Source of the DNA: Polaribacter butkevichii
GTDB taxonomy: Bacteria > Bacteroidota > Bacteroidia > Flavobacteriales > Flavobacteriaceae
Direction of reading: 5' to 3'
NCBI RefSeq assembly: GCF_038024105.1
Contig: NZ_CP150661.1
Coordinates: 3,315,501 to 3,379,500, forward strand
Length of the DNA stretch: 64,000 bases
In this document: in pieces, positions 24,335-33,188 of the stretch
Layout of the letters: every line of letters starts with the position of its first letter
Numbering within the stretch: position 1 is the stretch's first letter
Made by a program: the position numbers and the translations under genes
Notes under the pieces: model-generated
Told to the model about the DNA's origin: nothing
The model's input: the letters and a program-made list of their open reading frames with translations, nothing else
Database searches by the model: none

Positions 24335-25450
24335 ATGACATTATTAATAATTTTCGCTACAATCTCTATTTTCTTTTCATTCTTGTGTTCTATTTTAGAA
24401 GCGGTGTTGCTTAGTATTACACCAACTTTTATCAACCTTAAAAAAAATGAAGGGCATGCGTTTGCTACTGAATTAGAAATTCTTAAAAAAGACGTAGACA
24501 AACCTTTAATTGCAATTTTAACAATTAATACTATTGCACATACAGTTGGGGCAATTTTAGTAGGTGTGCAAGCTAAAGTGGCCTATGCCGAAATGTATGG
24601 AACTTCTGTTAAAACTGTTTTTGGAATTAAAATAACAGAAGATGTAATGGTAGGTGTAGTTTCTACAATAATGACAATTTTAATTCTTGTGGCTTCAGAA
24701 ATTATACCAAAAACAATAGGAGCAACGTATTGGAAGCAATTGTCTAATTTTACTTCTAAAGCTTTAAAAATTATGATTTTTCCACTAAAGTGGACAGGTT
24801 TTTTATGGCTATTACAGTTAACTACAAAATTAATAGGAGGTAAAGGTCATGGTAGTGTTTTAAGTAGAGAAGGCTTTTTGGTAATGGCAGATATGGCAGA
24901 AAAAGAAGGTGTTTTTCAGAAAAGTGAGAGCAAGGTAATTAGAAACTTACTAGGGTTTAAAGAAATTAAAGTAAGTGATGTAATGACGCCAAGAACTGTT
25001 TTAGAAATAGCAGATGAAAGTCAGACTATAAAATCTTTTTTTAAAGAACATAAAAAAATACGTTACTCTAGAATTCCTGTTTTTGCAGAAAATCCAGATC
25101 ATATTACAGGTTACTTTTTAAAAGATAATTTGTTAGAAGCAATTATTAACGGAAAAGGAGAAGAAAAACTAGAATCTATTAAGAGAACTATTTTAATTAC
25201 CAATAGAGATTTATCGATTCCCGATTTATTTGATACCTTAATTAAAGAAAAAGAACATATTGCCTTAGTAGTAGATGAATACGGTTCTGTAAGCGGTATT
25301 GTTTCTCAAGAAGATGTTATAGAAACATTATTAGGTTTAGAAATTATGGACGAAAGTGATTCTGTTGCAGATTTACAAGCCCATGCAAGAAAATCTTGGA
25401 AAGACAGGGCAAAAAGAATGGGGATTATAGACGATAAAAAAGAGGAATAG
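24335..25450 (+). CDS. CNNM/CBS-domain (hemolysin C-like) membrane protein
   Basis: 371 residues from the ATG at 24335 (a TTG one codon earlier is possible). The N-terminal DUF21/CNNM domain (about 1-170) has spans LLIIFATISIFFSFLCSILEAVLLSI and VSTIMTILILVASEIIPKTIGA, the latter with the conserved SEIIPK. A pair of CBS domains follows (about 200-320; VMTPRTVLEIA and LVVDEYGSVSGIVSQEDVIE). The C-terminal CorC_HlyC transporter-associated domain appears to be missing. Proposed roles in this family are Mg2+ or cation transport. Confidence 0.9.
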   Translation: MTLLIIFATISIFFSFLCSILEAVLLSITPTFINLKKNEGHAFATELEILKKDVDKPLIAILTINTIAHTVGAILVGVQAKVAYAEMYGTSVKTVFGIKITEDVMVGVVSTIMTILILVASEIIPKTIGATYWKQLSNFTSKALKIMIFPLKWTGFLWLLQLTTKLIGGKGHGSVLSREGFLVMADMAEKEGVFQKSESKVIRNLLGFKEIKVSDVMTPRTVLEIADESQTIKSFFKEHKKIRYSRIPVFAENPDHITGYFLKDNLLEAIINGKGEEKLESIKRTILITNRDLSIPDLFDTLIKEKEHIALVVDEYGSVSGIVSQEDVIETLLGLEIMDESDSVADLQAHARKSWKDRAKRMGIIDDKKEE

Positions 25451-25487
25451 TTTTATTGTGTAATGTTGTAAACATAAAAAAAAGACA

Positions 25488-26192
25488 GTGAACATCAATA
25501 AAAAACTTGACGAGAAAGAAGAAGTTAATCAAAGCAAAATTGAAACACTTGCTCATGAAGAATTAGAATCAAATTCTTGGATTATTGACAAAGAATATAA
25601 ATATTTAAAAAATCTGAATTTTTATATTTCAATAATTAGCGACCTAGAATATGTAATAAATTGTATCTCTGAACTACAGATAATTCGAGAAAAAGAAAAA
25701 CATCAAAAAGAAGAAAGAATTCTAATTAAAAGATCTTTATTTATCAGTGTTATTACTACTTATGGAAGATGCTTTACATGTACAAAAAAAAATGGAAGAA
25801 TTTGGCTGAACAAAAACCTAATAACTGAATATTTCCCAAAAAACTCAGACATTAATTCAAAGGATTTAATTAAGTTTCATGAATATATTATGAATTTACG
25901 TCATAAATATATTGCACACGCTGATGAGAATAATTTTGAATCAACTAGAGCATATATTGAATTTGAATTCGATTATAAATCATTTATCTTAAATTCTAAG
26001 ATTAAAAATTTTACAGCAGGAATGTATAACTTTGATGAAACTCAAATGAGTAATTTCAAAATTATATCAAATTGTTTTTTAGCAATAGTTGAGATAAAAA
26101 AAAGTGAGTTAGTTGAGAAATTGAAAAATGAAATTGGAAATGAAAAACTTAAACAAATAGGAATTCCAATAGCGAAAAGACTAAATATATAA
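25488..26192 (+). CDS. Hypothetical HEPN-like protein (AbiU2-type appearance)
   Basis: A 234-residue soluble protein starting with GTG at 25488. It is mostly helical. The segment KFHEYIMNLRHKYIAHADEN (about 130-150) has an R-x5-H pattern followed by AHAD, which is typical of HEPN domains, especially AbiU2-like proteins; many HEPN proteins are RNases in abortive infection or toxin systems. No antitoxin gene is adjacent. The gene is unlike its core neighbours, stands alone, and is followed after nine bases by the structured repeat at 26202. I am fairly sure of the fold class, unsure of the function. Confidence 0.7.
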   Translation: MNINKKLDEKEEVNQSKIETLAHEELESNSWIIDKEYKYLKNLNFYISIISDLEYVINCISELQIIREKEKHQKEERILIKRSLFISVITTYGRCFTCTKKNGRIWLNKNLITEYFPKNSDINSKDLIKFHEYIMNLRHKYIAHADENNFESTRAYIEFEFDYKSFILNSKIKNFTAGMYNFDETQMSNFKIISNCFLAIVEIKKSELVEKLKNEIGNEKLKQIGIPIAKRLNI

Positions 26193-26201
26193 ACATTTAC
26201 T

Positions 26202-26326
26202 AACACCGTGTAAAAAAAATCGCTTAATTTTAGCTTAATAAAAATTAGTCGCATTTATATAAACTTCTATTTTCCTTCGGAAAATAGCCGTTCATTTTAA
26301 TCGCAACTTTTCATAACACAAACACG
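26202..26326 (+). repeat. Cassette-associated structured repeat, copy B (attC-like)
   Basis: Begins AACACCGTGT nine bases after the stop of the HEPN-like gene, holds the perfect hairpin CTATTTTCC-TTC-GGAAAATAG (26267-26287) and ends with AACACAAACACG followed by TTAA. Its two ends can pair as TAAC-[ACC]-GTGT with ACACGTTA, leaving a three-base bulge, much as attC sites do. Reverse complement of copy A at 13215-13344 with about 80-85% identity by eye. No integrase is seen in the window. Confidence 0.75.
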
Positions 26327-26408
26327 TTAATTGAAAACTAGAAAAGAAAGTTTTTCAGCTTAATTGGTTCTGGTTATAAGTGAGTACTTGTAAAATGATC
26401 TATGAAGT

Positions 26409-27125
26409 TTATGCAATATTTATATTAAATAAATACCCAACCAAAGCAGTTATACCCATGGCGATGGTTCCCCAAAAAGTAATTCTTAGCACTGCTTTTG
26501 TAATATTAGAGCCTCCTGCTTTAGCAGCTAATGCTCCTAAAATTATTAAAAAGATAATTGCAGAGCCATAAATAGCATACTCCATACTTTTTAAAGGAAG
26601 AAAGATTGTTACTAAAAAAGGTAGTAATCCGCCAACTGTAAAAGCTGCTCCAGAGGCTATTGCCGCCTGAATAGGATTTGCTTTGCTTACCTCGTTTATA
26701 CCTAACTCGTCTCTAACATGTGCTGCTAATGCATCTTTTTCGGTTAGTTCTTTAGCTACAATTAACGCAGTTTCTTTTTTAAGACCTCTTTGTTCATATA
26801 TATCTGCCAGCATTTGTAGTTCTAACTCTGGCATTTCTTCTAACTCTATTCTTTCTCTTTCAATATCGGCAGTTTCAATATCTGTTTGAGAACTTACAGA
26901 AACATATTCTCCTGCCGCCATAGATAAAGCACCGGCAACCAAACCTGCTAAAGTTGCTAGAATAATGGGCTCTCTTATGTCAGAAGCAGCTGCTACACCT
27001 ATCGCTAAACTTGCGGTAGATAAAATTCCGTCATTTGCACCAAGTACAGCTGCTCTTAACCAATTACTTCTGTGTATATAATGATTGTCTAAATATTCGT
27101 CTAATTCAGCAGGTTTATCATCCAT
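26409..27125 (-). CDS. VIT1/CCC1 family metal transporter
   Basis: A 238-residue membrane protein. LRAAVLGANDGILSTASLAIGVAAA (about 19-43) is the family signature, followed by GLVAGALSMAAGEYVSVSSQTDIE, the cytosolic Glu-rich segment ERERIELEEMPELELQ and three more spans (IQAAIASGAAFTVGG, AIYGSAIIFLIILGALAA, AMGITALVGYLF). Such proteins move Fe2+ or Mn2+ across the inner membrane. It lies 34 bp downstream of hflX in the same direction. Confidence 0.92.
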   Translation of the reverse strand: MDDKPAELDEYLDNHYIHRSNWLRAAVLGANDGILSTASLAIGVAAASDIREPIILATLAGLVAGALSMAAGEYVSVSSQTDIETADIERERIELEEMPELELQMLADIYEQRGLKKETALIVAKELTEKDALAAHVRDELGINEVSKANPIQAAIASGAAFTVGGLLPFLVTIFLPLKSMEYAIYGSAIIFLIILGALAAKAGGSNITKAVLRITFWGTIAMGITALVGYLFNINIA

Positions 27126-27159
27126 TTTATTTGAAGTTTACTAAAATTATATTCAAATT

Positions 27160-28371
27160 TTACTCTTCTTCTTTGTATTCATAATACAAAAAGTCATTAT
27201 AAGGAAAACGTTGAATATGAATTTTCTTTATTTCTTCGTATGCTTTTTCTTTAAAATCTTCTAAATTGTCTTTGTTTAAAGCCGAAATAAAGATAGATTC
27301 TACTTCATAATCATTCATCCAAGTTTTTTCCCAATCTTGTAATGTATAATGTTTTTTCTCTCTTTCTGTAACGAGATCATCTTCATCAATGGTTTCATGA
27401 GAATAGGCATCAATCTTATTAAAAACCATTAAAGTTGGTTTGTCTGCGCATTTAATATCTGCCAAGATAGTATTTACAGAGGCAATATGATCTTCAAAAT
27501 TAGGATGAGAAATATCTACAACATGTAATAATAAATCTGCTTCACGTACTTCATCTAAAGTAGATTTAAAAGATTCTACCAATTGCGTTGGTAGCTTTCT
27601 AATAAAACCAACGGTATCTGTTAATAAGAAAGGAATGTTTTTAATCACCACTTTTCTAACCGTAGTATCTAAGGTTGCAAATAATTTGTTTTCAGCAAAA
27701 ACTTCACTTTTACTAATTACATTCATCAAGGTAGATTTACCAACATTGGTGTATCCAACTAAAGCAACTCTAACCATTTTACCGCGGTTTTTACGTTGCA
27801 CACCCATTTGTTTATCAATGGTTTGTAGCTTCTTTTTTAAGAGTACTATTTTATCACGAATAATACGTCTATCCGTTTCAATTTCGGTTTCACCAGGTCC
27901 ACGCATTCCAATACCCCCTTTTTGCTTGTCTAGGTGAGTCCAAAGTCTGGTTAAACGTGGTAATAAATATTGACATTGTGCCAATTCTACTTGTGTTTTA
28001 GCAGAACTTGTTTGCGCTCTTTGTGCAAAAATATCAAGTATAAGATTGGTTCTATCTAAAATTTTACAATCTAAAACCTTCTCAATATTACGTATTTGAG
28101 CAGGAGATAATTCGTCATCAAAAATAGCAGTACCAATATTATTGGCTTCTATATAATTGCTAACTTCCTCTAATTTACCAATACCTAAAAACGTTTTAGG
28201 GTTTGGTTTTTCCATTTTTTGAACAAAACGTTTTACGGCAACTCCACCTGCAGTCAACGTTAAAAATTCTAATTCATCTAAATATTCTGTAGATTGAATT
28301 TCATCTTGTTGCTGAGAAATAATACCAATTAAAACTGCTTTTTCAGAAATAACTTCGCGTTCGTCTATCAT
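27160..28371 (-). CDS. hflX: GTPase HflX
   Basis: A 403-residue ribosome-associated GTPase. The N-terminal HflX domain (about 1-190) contains DELSPAQIRNIE, QRAQTSSAKTQVELAQ and GPGETEIETDRR; the G domain has the P-loop GYTNVGKST (about 206-214), the G3 motif DTVGF and NKID. HflX splits stalled 70S ribosomes. The C-terminus is a short helical extension. Upstream (28372-28647) is a 276-bp divergent gap. VIT1-type gene follows after 34 bp. Confidence 0.95.
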   Translation of the reverse strand: MIDEREVISEKAVLIGIISQQQDEIQSTEYLDELEFLTLTAGGVAVKRFVQKMEKPNPKTFLGIGKLEEVSNYIEANNIGTAIFDDELSPAQIRNIEKVLDCKILDRTNLILDIFAQRAQTSSAKTQVELAQCQYLLPRLTRLWTHLDKQKGGIGMRGPGETEIETDRRIIRDKIVLLKKKLQTIDKQMGVQRKNRGKMVRVALVGYTNVGKSTLMNVISKSEVFAENKLFATLDTTVRKVVIKNIPFLLTDTVGFIRKLPTQLVESFKSTLDEVREADLLLHVVDISHPNFEDHIASVNTILADIKCADKPTLMVFNKIDAYSHETIDEDDLVTEREKKHYTLQDWEKTWMNDYEVESIFISALNKDNLEDFKEKAYEEIKKIHIQRFPYNDFLYYEYKEEE

Positions 28372-28410
28372 AGATTACAAAAATACAAAGATTTGATTTG
28401 TAAAGGCACA

Positions 28411-28443
28411 AAAAAATCCTCAATAAAGATTAAGGATTTTAAT
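28411..28443. terminator. Orphan terminator-like hairpin between divergent genes
   Basis: AAAATCCT at 28413-28420 pairs with AGGATTTT at 28433-28440, with a further AAT/ATT inside, flanked by A- and T-tracts. It lies between the starts of hflX and the nuclease-fold gene, where no terminator is expected. Confidence 0.55.
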
Positions 28444-28647
28444 AATTAATTCAAATTCAAATTCAATAATTTTCTTTCTTATAGCAATTGGTTTTTAAGT
28501 TTAATATTCATTCAGATTTTAATCATGGCAAATTTATATTAGAAAAAGGTAAGATAATACAGGTTTATGTTAACAAAACATATAATTTAAGTTACGAATA
28601 GGAATGGTTTATTTACTTATTTTTACGGTTCACAAAAAAATATATAA

Positions 28648-29625
28648 ATGGGTTCATTTTTTTTATCATCAAAAAAAAGTAAAGATATTTTTACGGTAGG
28701 TTTTTATAACGTAGAAAATTTATTTGACACTGTAAATGACCCCAAAACGTTTGATGATGATTTTACAGCAAACGGAAAAAATAATTGGAACCACAAACGC
28801 TATCGAGATAAAATTAAAAAACTAGGCTCTGTAATTTCTCAATTGGGTAAAGAGCAATCTTATTATACACCAGCAATTGTTGGGTTGGTAGAGGTAGAAA
28901 ATGCCAAGGTTGTAAGGGATTTGGTGAATTCTAAAGATTTAAGAAAACATCATTACGGCTTTGTACACTATGATTCTCCGGATGATAGAGGTATTGATGT
29001 TGCCCTTTTGTACAATAAGCAATTGTTTGAATTATTAGGGTCAGAGCATTTTCCGTTATATTTAGAGGATGATGAGGGGAAAAGGGATTATACACGAGAT
29101 GTTTTAGTTGTGTACGGAAACTTAAACGGAGAATTGGTTCATATTTTGGTTAATCATTGGCCTTCTAGAAGAGAAGGAGTAGAAGAATCTGAATACAAAC
29201 GTGTGGAAGCAGCAAAATTAGCAAGTACTATTGTAGAGGTTATTCAGGCTAGAAATTTTGATGCGAAGATTTTAATTATGGGCGATTTCAATGACGATCC
29301 AACCAGTAAAAGTGTAAAAGAATATTTAGTTACAGAAGATTTTTACAACCCAATGGCAAGTATTTTAGACAGAGAAGCAGTTGGTTCTTTAACTTATGAG
29401 CGTAAATGGAATTTATTTGATCAAATTATTATTTCTAAAAATTTCTTGGAAAAAAAAGAAGGTAAATTGGTTTTTAAACATGCTGCTGTTTTTAACAAAA
29501 AATGGCTAAAAATATTTAAAGGAAAACTAAAAGGAAGTCCGTTTAGAACCTATATTGGTCCATGGTATCAAGGAGGTTTTTCAGACCATTTTCCTGTATA
29601 TACTTTTTTTAAAAAAGCTAAGTAA
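28648..29625 (+). CDS. Endonuclease/exonuclease/phosphatase family protein
   Basis: A 325-residue EEP-fold metal-dependent phosphodiesterase. Motifs in order: TVGFYNVENLFDT (Asn and metal site), IVGLVEVEN (metal Glu), NHWPSRREG (catalytic His), ILIMGDFNDDP (Asp/Asn pair) and the final GGFSDHFPVY (SDH). The fold cleaves nucleic acid, lipid or other phosphates; the substrate here is open. A signal peptide is not convincing, although the N-terminus is hydrophobic (MGSFFLSS). The stop TAA shares one base with the ATG of the next gene (TAATG), so they are translationally coupled. Confidence 0.92.
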   Translation: MGSFFLSSKKSKDIFTVGFYNVENLFDTVNDPKTFDDDFTANGKNNWNHKRYRDKIKKLGSVISQLGKEQSYYTPAIVGLVEVENAKVVRDLVNSKDLRKHHYGFVHYDSPDDRGIDVALLYNKQLFELLGSEHFPLYLEDDEGKRDYTRDVLVVYGNLNGELVHILVNHWPSRREGVEESEYKRVEAAKLASTIVEVIQARNFDAKILIMGDFNDDPTSKSVKEYLVTEDFYNPMASILDREAVGSLTYERKWNLFDQIIISKNFLEKKEGKLVFKHAAVFNKKWLKIFKGKLKGSPFRTYIGPWYQGGFSDHFPVYTFFKKAK

Positions 29626-30164
29626 TGGCTTCTATATTTGGTCATGCAGTTGCCGCCATAGCAATAGGTTCTTCGTTTTCAAAACCTTTTAAATCAATAA
29701 AATTTTGGTTAATTTGTATAGGGTGTGCAGTTGTACCAGATTTGGATGTTATTGGTTTTAATTTTGGTATTTCTTACAGTTCTTTTTGGGGGCATCGAGG
29801 TTTTTCTCACTCCATCGTTTTTGCACTTCTACTAGGAATTTTCTTTTCACTAATTTTTTATTATCCGCTTTTTAAGGCGGATTACAAAAAAGTTATTTTA
29901 TTGATTCTTTGTTTCTTTTTATGTACCGTTTCTCATAGTCTTTTAGATGCATTAACTACAGGAGGAAAAGGCGTTGCATTATTTAGTCCTTTTGATAATA
30001 CACGTTACTTTTTTCCTTGGAAAGTGATTAAAGTATCGCCTATCGGAATTTCGAAATTTTTCTCTCAAAGAGGTGTAAATGTGCTGATAAGCGAATTAAA
30101 ATGGATTGGAATACCCAGTTTAGTTTATGTTATTGGAATAAAATTATTTAGAAAAAAAGAATAA
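29625..30164 (+). CDS. YdjM-type inner-membrane metal-dependent hydrolase
   Basis: A 179-residue membrane protein of the YdjM/LexA-binding inner-membrane family. MASIFGHAVAAIAIGSSF, the acidic PDLDVIGF, GHRGFSHSIVFALLLG and CTVSHSLLDALTTGGKG carry the conserved His/Asp set. Four to five membrane spans. The gene starts in the stop codon of the EEP gene and its stop abuts that of the convergent 30165-30404 gene with no spacer. Actual enzymatic activity is not established for the family. Confidence 0.9.
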   Translation: MASIFGHAVAAIAIGSSFSKPFKSIKFWLICIGCAVVPDLDVIGFNFGISYSSFWGHRGFSHSIVFALLLGIFFSLIFYYPLFKADYKKVILLILCFFLCTVSHSLLDALTTGGKGVALFSPFDNTRYFFPWKVIKVSPIGISKFFSQRGVNVLISELKWIGIPSLVYVIGIKLFRKKE

Positions 30165-30404
30165 TTACTCTTTACCAAAATCTTTAAAAGCATTTTTTAG
30201 TTTTTCATCATTTAAGATGTATTTTTTGTACTTACCATCTCTGTATCTGTAATAAATAAAGAAAGGCATAAACAGAAAAGAAAAGTAAAAAACACCTAAG
30301 CCCATAACAATTTGTGCTTTTTCATGTTCTGTATTTACCAAATAGATACCAATTGCCATCCAAATTAAAAAGACAACAAACATTATTTTTAACGTTAACT
30401 TCAT
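30165..30404 (-). CDS. Small two-span membrane protein
   Basis: A 79-residue protein with two membrane spans (about 6-24, KIMFVVFLIWMAIGIYLV, and 33-53, IVMGLGVFYFSFLFMPFFIYY) and a charged cytosolic tail (YRDGKYKKYILNDEKLKNAF). I do not recognise the family. The stop codon touches the stop of the convergent gene ending at 30164. The reading frame is free of stops across both spans and has a proper ATG, which supports a real gene. Confidence 0.75.
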   Translation of the reverse strand: MKLTLKIMFVVFLIWMAIGIYLVNTEHEKAQIVMGLGVFYFSFLFMPFFIYYRYRDGKYKKYILNDEKLKNAFKDFGKE

Positions 30405-30452
30405 GCAGCAAAATTACAAAAGTTATATCTTTAATTTCTAATTTATAACCAA

Positions 30453-31427
30453 ATGAAATCAATTTTGTTATTTTTGATTGGATTGCTACTCATTTCTTGC
30501 AATCCACCTAAAACAGAAACTCCTATGAATACAAAAATTGTGATTGCACATAGAGGTGCTTCAGGTTATTTACCGGAACATACCATAGAAGCAAAGGCAA
30601 TGGCGTATGCAATGAATCCAGATTTTATAGAGCAAGATTTGGTGTTAAGTAAAGATGATGTTCCTATTGTTATTCATGATATTTATTTGGATGATGTAAC
30701 GGATGTTGCTACAAAGTTTCCTGATAAAAAAAGAGAAGACAATCGTTTTTATGTAATTGATTTTACTTTTAATGAGTTACAAACCTTAAAAGTGTCGGAA
30801 CGTTTTAATCCAGAAACGGGTAAGCAAGTGTATGCAAATCGTTTTCCGAAAGGAAAAGGAAATTTTAAACTGCATTCTTTTAAAGAAGAAATAGCACTGA
30901 TACAAGGGTTAAATAAATCGACAGGAAAAAATATTGGAATTTATCCAGAAATTAAAGATCCTGCTTTTCATCAAAAAGAAGGAAAAGATTTAACGGCAAT
31001 TGTATTAAAAACACTTTCTGATTATGGTTACACAACAAAAGCAGACAATTGTATTTTACAGTGTTTTGATGCCAAAGAATTAGAACGAATTCGGAAAGAA
31101 TTAAAAGCAGACTTGTTTTTAGTTCAGCTGATAGAATTCCCAGAAGAAGCAAAGCAATTAGAATATTTTGCAACTTATGCAGATGGAGTAGGACCTTGGT
31201 ACAAGCAGATTTTAGATAAAAAAGTAGCTGGTAAATGGCAGTTTACTAGTTTTGTATCTGAGGCACATAAACTTGGTTTAAAGGTACATCCTTACACTTT
31301 TAGAGCAGATGCTTTAGATGAATTTACTAGTTTTGATGAAATGATGAAAACCCTTTTAATTGATGCAAATATTGATGGCGCTTTTACAGATTTTCCAGAC
31401 AAAGTTTCGGCATTCTTAAAAAAGTAA
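30453..31427 (+). CDS. glpQ: Glycerophosphodiester phosphodiesterase, lipoprotein
   Basis: A 324-residue GlpQ-type enzyme with a lipoprotein signal (MKSILLFLIGLLLISC, lipobox LISC, Cys16). The TIM-barrel active site is clear: IAHRGASGYLPEHTIEA with the catalytic His and metal-binding Glu, DFIEQDLVLSKDDVPIVIHD with the second His, GIYPEIKDP and the C-terminal DGAFTDFPD. It hydrolyses glycerophosphodiesters to glycerol-3-phosphate and alcohol in the periplasm or at the outer membrane. It stands on its own. Confidence 0.95.
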   Translation: MKSILLFLIGLLLISCNPPKTETPMNTKIVIAHRGASGYLPEHTIEAKAMAYAMNPDFIEQDLVLSKDDVPIVIHDIYLDDVTDVATKFPDKKREDNRFYVIDFTFNELQTLKVSERFNPETGKQVYANRFPKGKGNFKLHSFKEEIALIQGLNKSTGKNIGIYPEIKDPAFHQKEGKDLTAIVLKTLSDYGYTTKADNCILQCFDAKELERIRKELKADLFLVQLIEFPEEAKQLEYFATYADGVGPWYKQILDKKVAGKWQFTSFVSEAHKLGLKVHPYTFRADALDEFTSFDEMMKTLLIDANIDGAFTDFPDKVSAFLKK

Positions 31428-31504
31428 AAATTACATTAAAAAGTGGTAAAAATAAATTGAAATTCTATTTAGTTGCAGTATTTTTATTTTTTAAATCATA
31501 ATTT

Positions 31505-32038
31505 ATGAGCACAGAAGTTTATTCTATAAAACACGATAATAATACTTTAGATCTTTTTAAAGCAGATAAAAAATTATACAGTTCTAAATGGTTTATGGAG
31601 TTTGGTAAATTTGGTTCTGAGCTTTTTAATTATCAAGATAAAATCATTTTTTACATTTCTAAAAAATTTAAATTTTGGAAATGGAAAATGGTATTTACTA
31701 TAAAAGATGATCATGGAGTTGTTACAGAATTAATTTCTGAGAATGCTAAAAAAACAATATATTCTATTAATTTTAATGATCTTACGTATCAACTAAAAAT
31801 ACATCATCATAAGAAAAAATCAATTTATAAAAATGGTACTAAAATAGCAGAGATAGATGAATCTTTTTTAGATACGGGTTTTAATGATTTTATTAAACTT
31901 CAACTTTTAGAAGAGAAAGATTTAAAAATTTCTTTTTTATTATTTTCCTGTTTAAAAATAGGTGAAGTAGATCAAAAGGCGAAAACGATAATTACAAGCC
32001 AGAAACAATTAGAACCGAATGAGGAACCTTGGAGTTAA
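31505..32038 (+). CDS. Hypothetical protein, possible LURP-one/Tubby-like fold
   Basis: A 177-residue soluble protein with no signal peptide. It is rich in beta strands of alternating hydrophobic residues (FYISKKFKFWKWKMVFTIKDD, YSINFNDLTYQLKIHHHKKKS), with a pattern recalling LURP-one/Tubby C-terminal proteins, but I see no decisive motif. The stop codon is two bases from that of the convergent glycerate kinase gene. Function unknown. Confidence 0.75.
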   Translation: MSTEVYSIKHDNNTLDLFKADKKLYSSKWFMEFGKFGSELFNYQDKIIFYISKKFKFWKWKMVFTIKDDHGVVTELISENAKKTIYSINFNDLTYQLKIHHHKKKSIYKNGTKIAEIDESFLDTGFNDFIKLQLLEEKDLKISFLLFSCLKIGEVDQKAKTIITSQKQLEPNEEPWS

Positions 32039-32040
32039 TT

Positions 32041-33165
32041 TTAAAGGTGTTTTAAGGCAAAATTTTTAGCTAATAGGTGTAAGTACTTTTTACTGTTTTG
32101 CATGGAGTCGTCTAAATCTTTTGCATAATTGATAACGGTATCTGTATATAAAATTCCAAACTCTTCTAGATGTTTATCATTTAAATCTGTAGCACCACAA
32201 AAAGCAGCCACTTTTATTTTTTTAGCTATTGCGGATGCCAATACACCTTTAATTGTTTTTCCAGACATGGTTTGTGTATCTAATTTACCTTCGCCGGTAA
32301 TAATCCAATCTGCACCTTCAATTTGAGCATCAAAATTAGAGATGTCTTTTATCATTTGAATACCAGGTTCTAAAGTTCCGTTTAAGAATACTTTAGACGC
32401 AATTCCCATTCCGCCTGCGGCCCCAGCACCTTTTACGGATTGGACATCAATAGTAAAAACATTGTTTAAAACCTTAGAGAAATCTTGAAGTCCTTTGTCT
32501 AACATTATAATATCTTCTTCAGTAGCTCCTTTTTGAGCTCCATAAACATAAGCAGCACCATTTTTTCCATATAAAGGATTGGTAACATCACAAGCAATTT
32601 TAAAACGTACGTTGCTTAATAAGGGATGAACCTTGCTAGTATCTATCGCTTTTATAGCAGATAAATTAGCGCCAATGGGTTGCACTATTTTATGGTTTTT
32701 ATCTAAAAAATGATATCCCAAAGCGGTTGCCATGCCAATTCCACAATCGTTGGTGGCGCTTCCTCCAATACCTATAATAATAGTTTTTGCGCCTTTTTTT
32801 AAGGCATCAATAATCATTTCTCCTGTTCCTAAGGTGGTTGCATTTTTACAGTCGAATTGTGCTGGTTGGAGTAACTTAACACCAGAAGCCTCTGCCATTT
32901 CTATAAAAGCAGTATGTGTTTTTTCTGAATAGATATAGGATGCATCTATAGTTTTAAAAAAAGGGTTGTTTACTTTTAGGTGTATTGTACTTCCTTTTAA
33001 GTAATATTTTACAACATCAATAGTACCATCACCACCATCTGCTAATGGTAATTTAAGAATTTTGGTGTTAGGGGACTCTTCTAAAATTCCTTTTTCAACA
33101 ATATCACAAAATTCTAAGCCTGTTAAAGAATTTTTAAACTTGTCGGGAGCGATTACTATTTTCAT
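32041..33165 (-). CDS. Glycerate kinase (GarK/GlxK type)
   Basis: A 374-residue glycerate kinase: MKIVIAPDKFKNSLTGLEFC at the N-terminus, PLADGGDGTIDVV, GIGGSATNDCGIGMATALG (about 135-153), KGAGAAGGMGIA and DWIITGEGKLDTQTMSGKT near the C-terminus are all diagnostic. It phosphorylates D-glycerate with ATP to 2-phosphoglycerate, feeding glycolysis. Cytosolic. It is the last gene of a same-strand group after the 33189 membrane protein (23-bp gap) and the ClC gene. Confidence 0.95.
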   Translation of the reverse strand: MKIVIAPDKFKNSLTGLEFCDIVEKGILEESPNTKILKLPLADGGDGTIDVVKYYLKGSTIHLKVNNPFFKTIDASYIYSEKTHTAFIEMAEASGVKLLQPAQFDCKNATTLGTGEMIIDALKKGAKTIIIGIGGSATNDCGIGMATALGYHFLDKNHKIVQPIGANLSAIKAIDTSKVHPLLSNVRFKIACDVTNPLYGKNGAAYVYGAQKGATEEDIIMLDKGLQDFSKVLNNVFTIDVQSVKGAGAAGGMGIASKVFLNGTLEPGIQMIKDISNFDAQIEGADWIITGEGKLDTQTMSGKTIKGVLASAIAKKIKVAAFCGATDLNDKHLEEFGILYTDTVINYAKDLDDSMQNSKKYLHLLAKNFALKHL

Positions 33166-33188
33166 TTATTTTTCTCCTGATTAAAAAA

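Noticed and set aside
13215..26326. Full integron with attC cassettes between the two repeats
   Set aside because: The 13 kb between copies is core genome in its usual character, the copies are inverted, and no integrase gene is visible; only single cassette-like units are supported.
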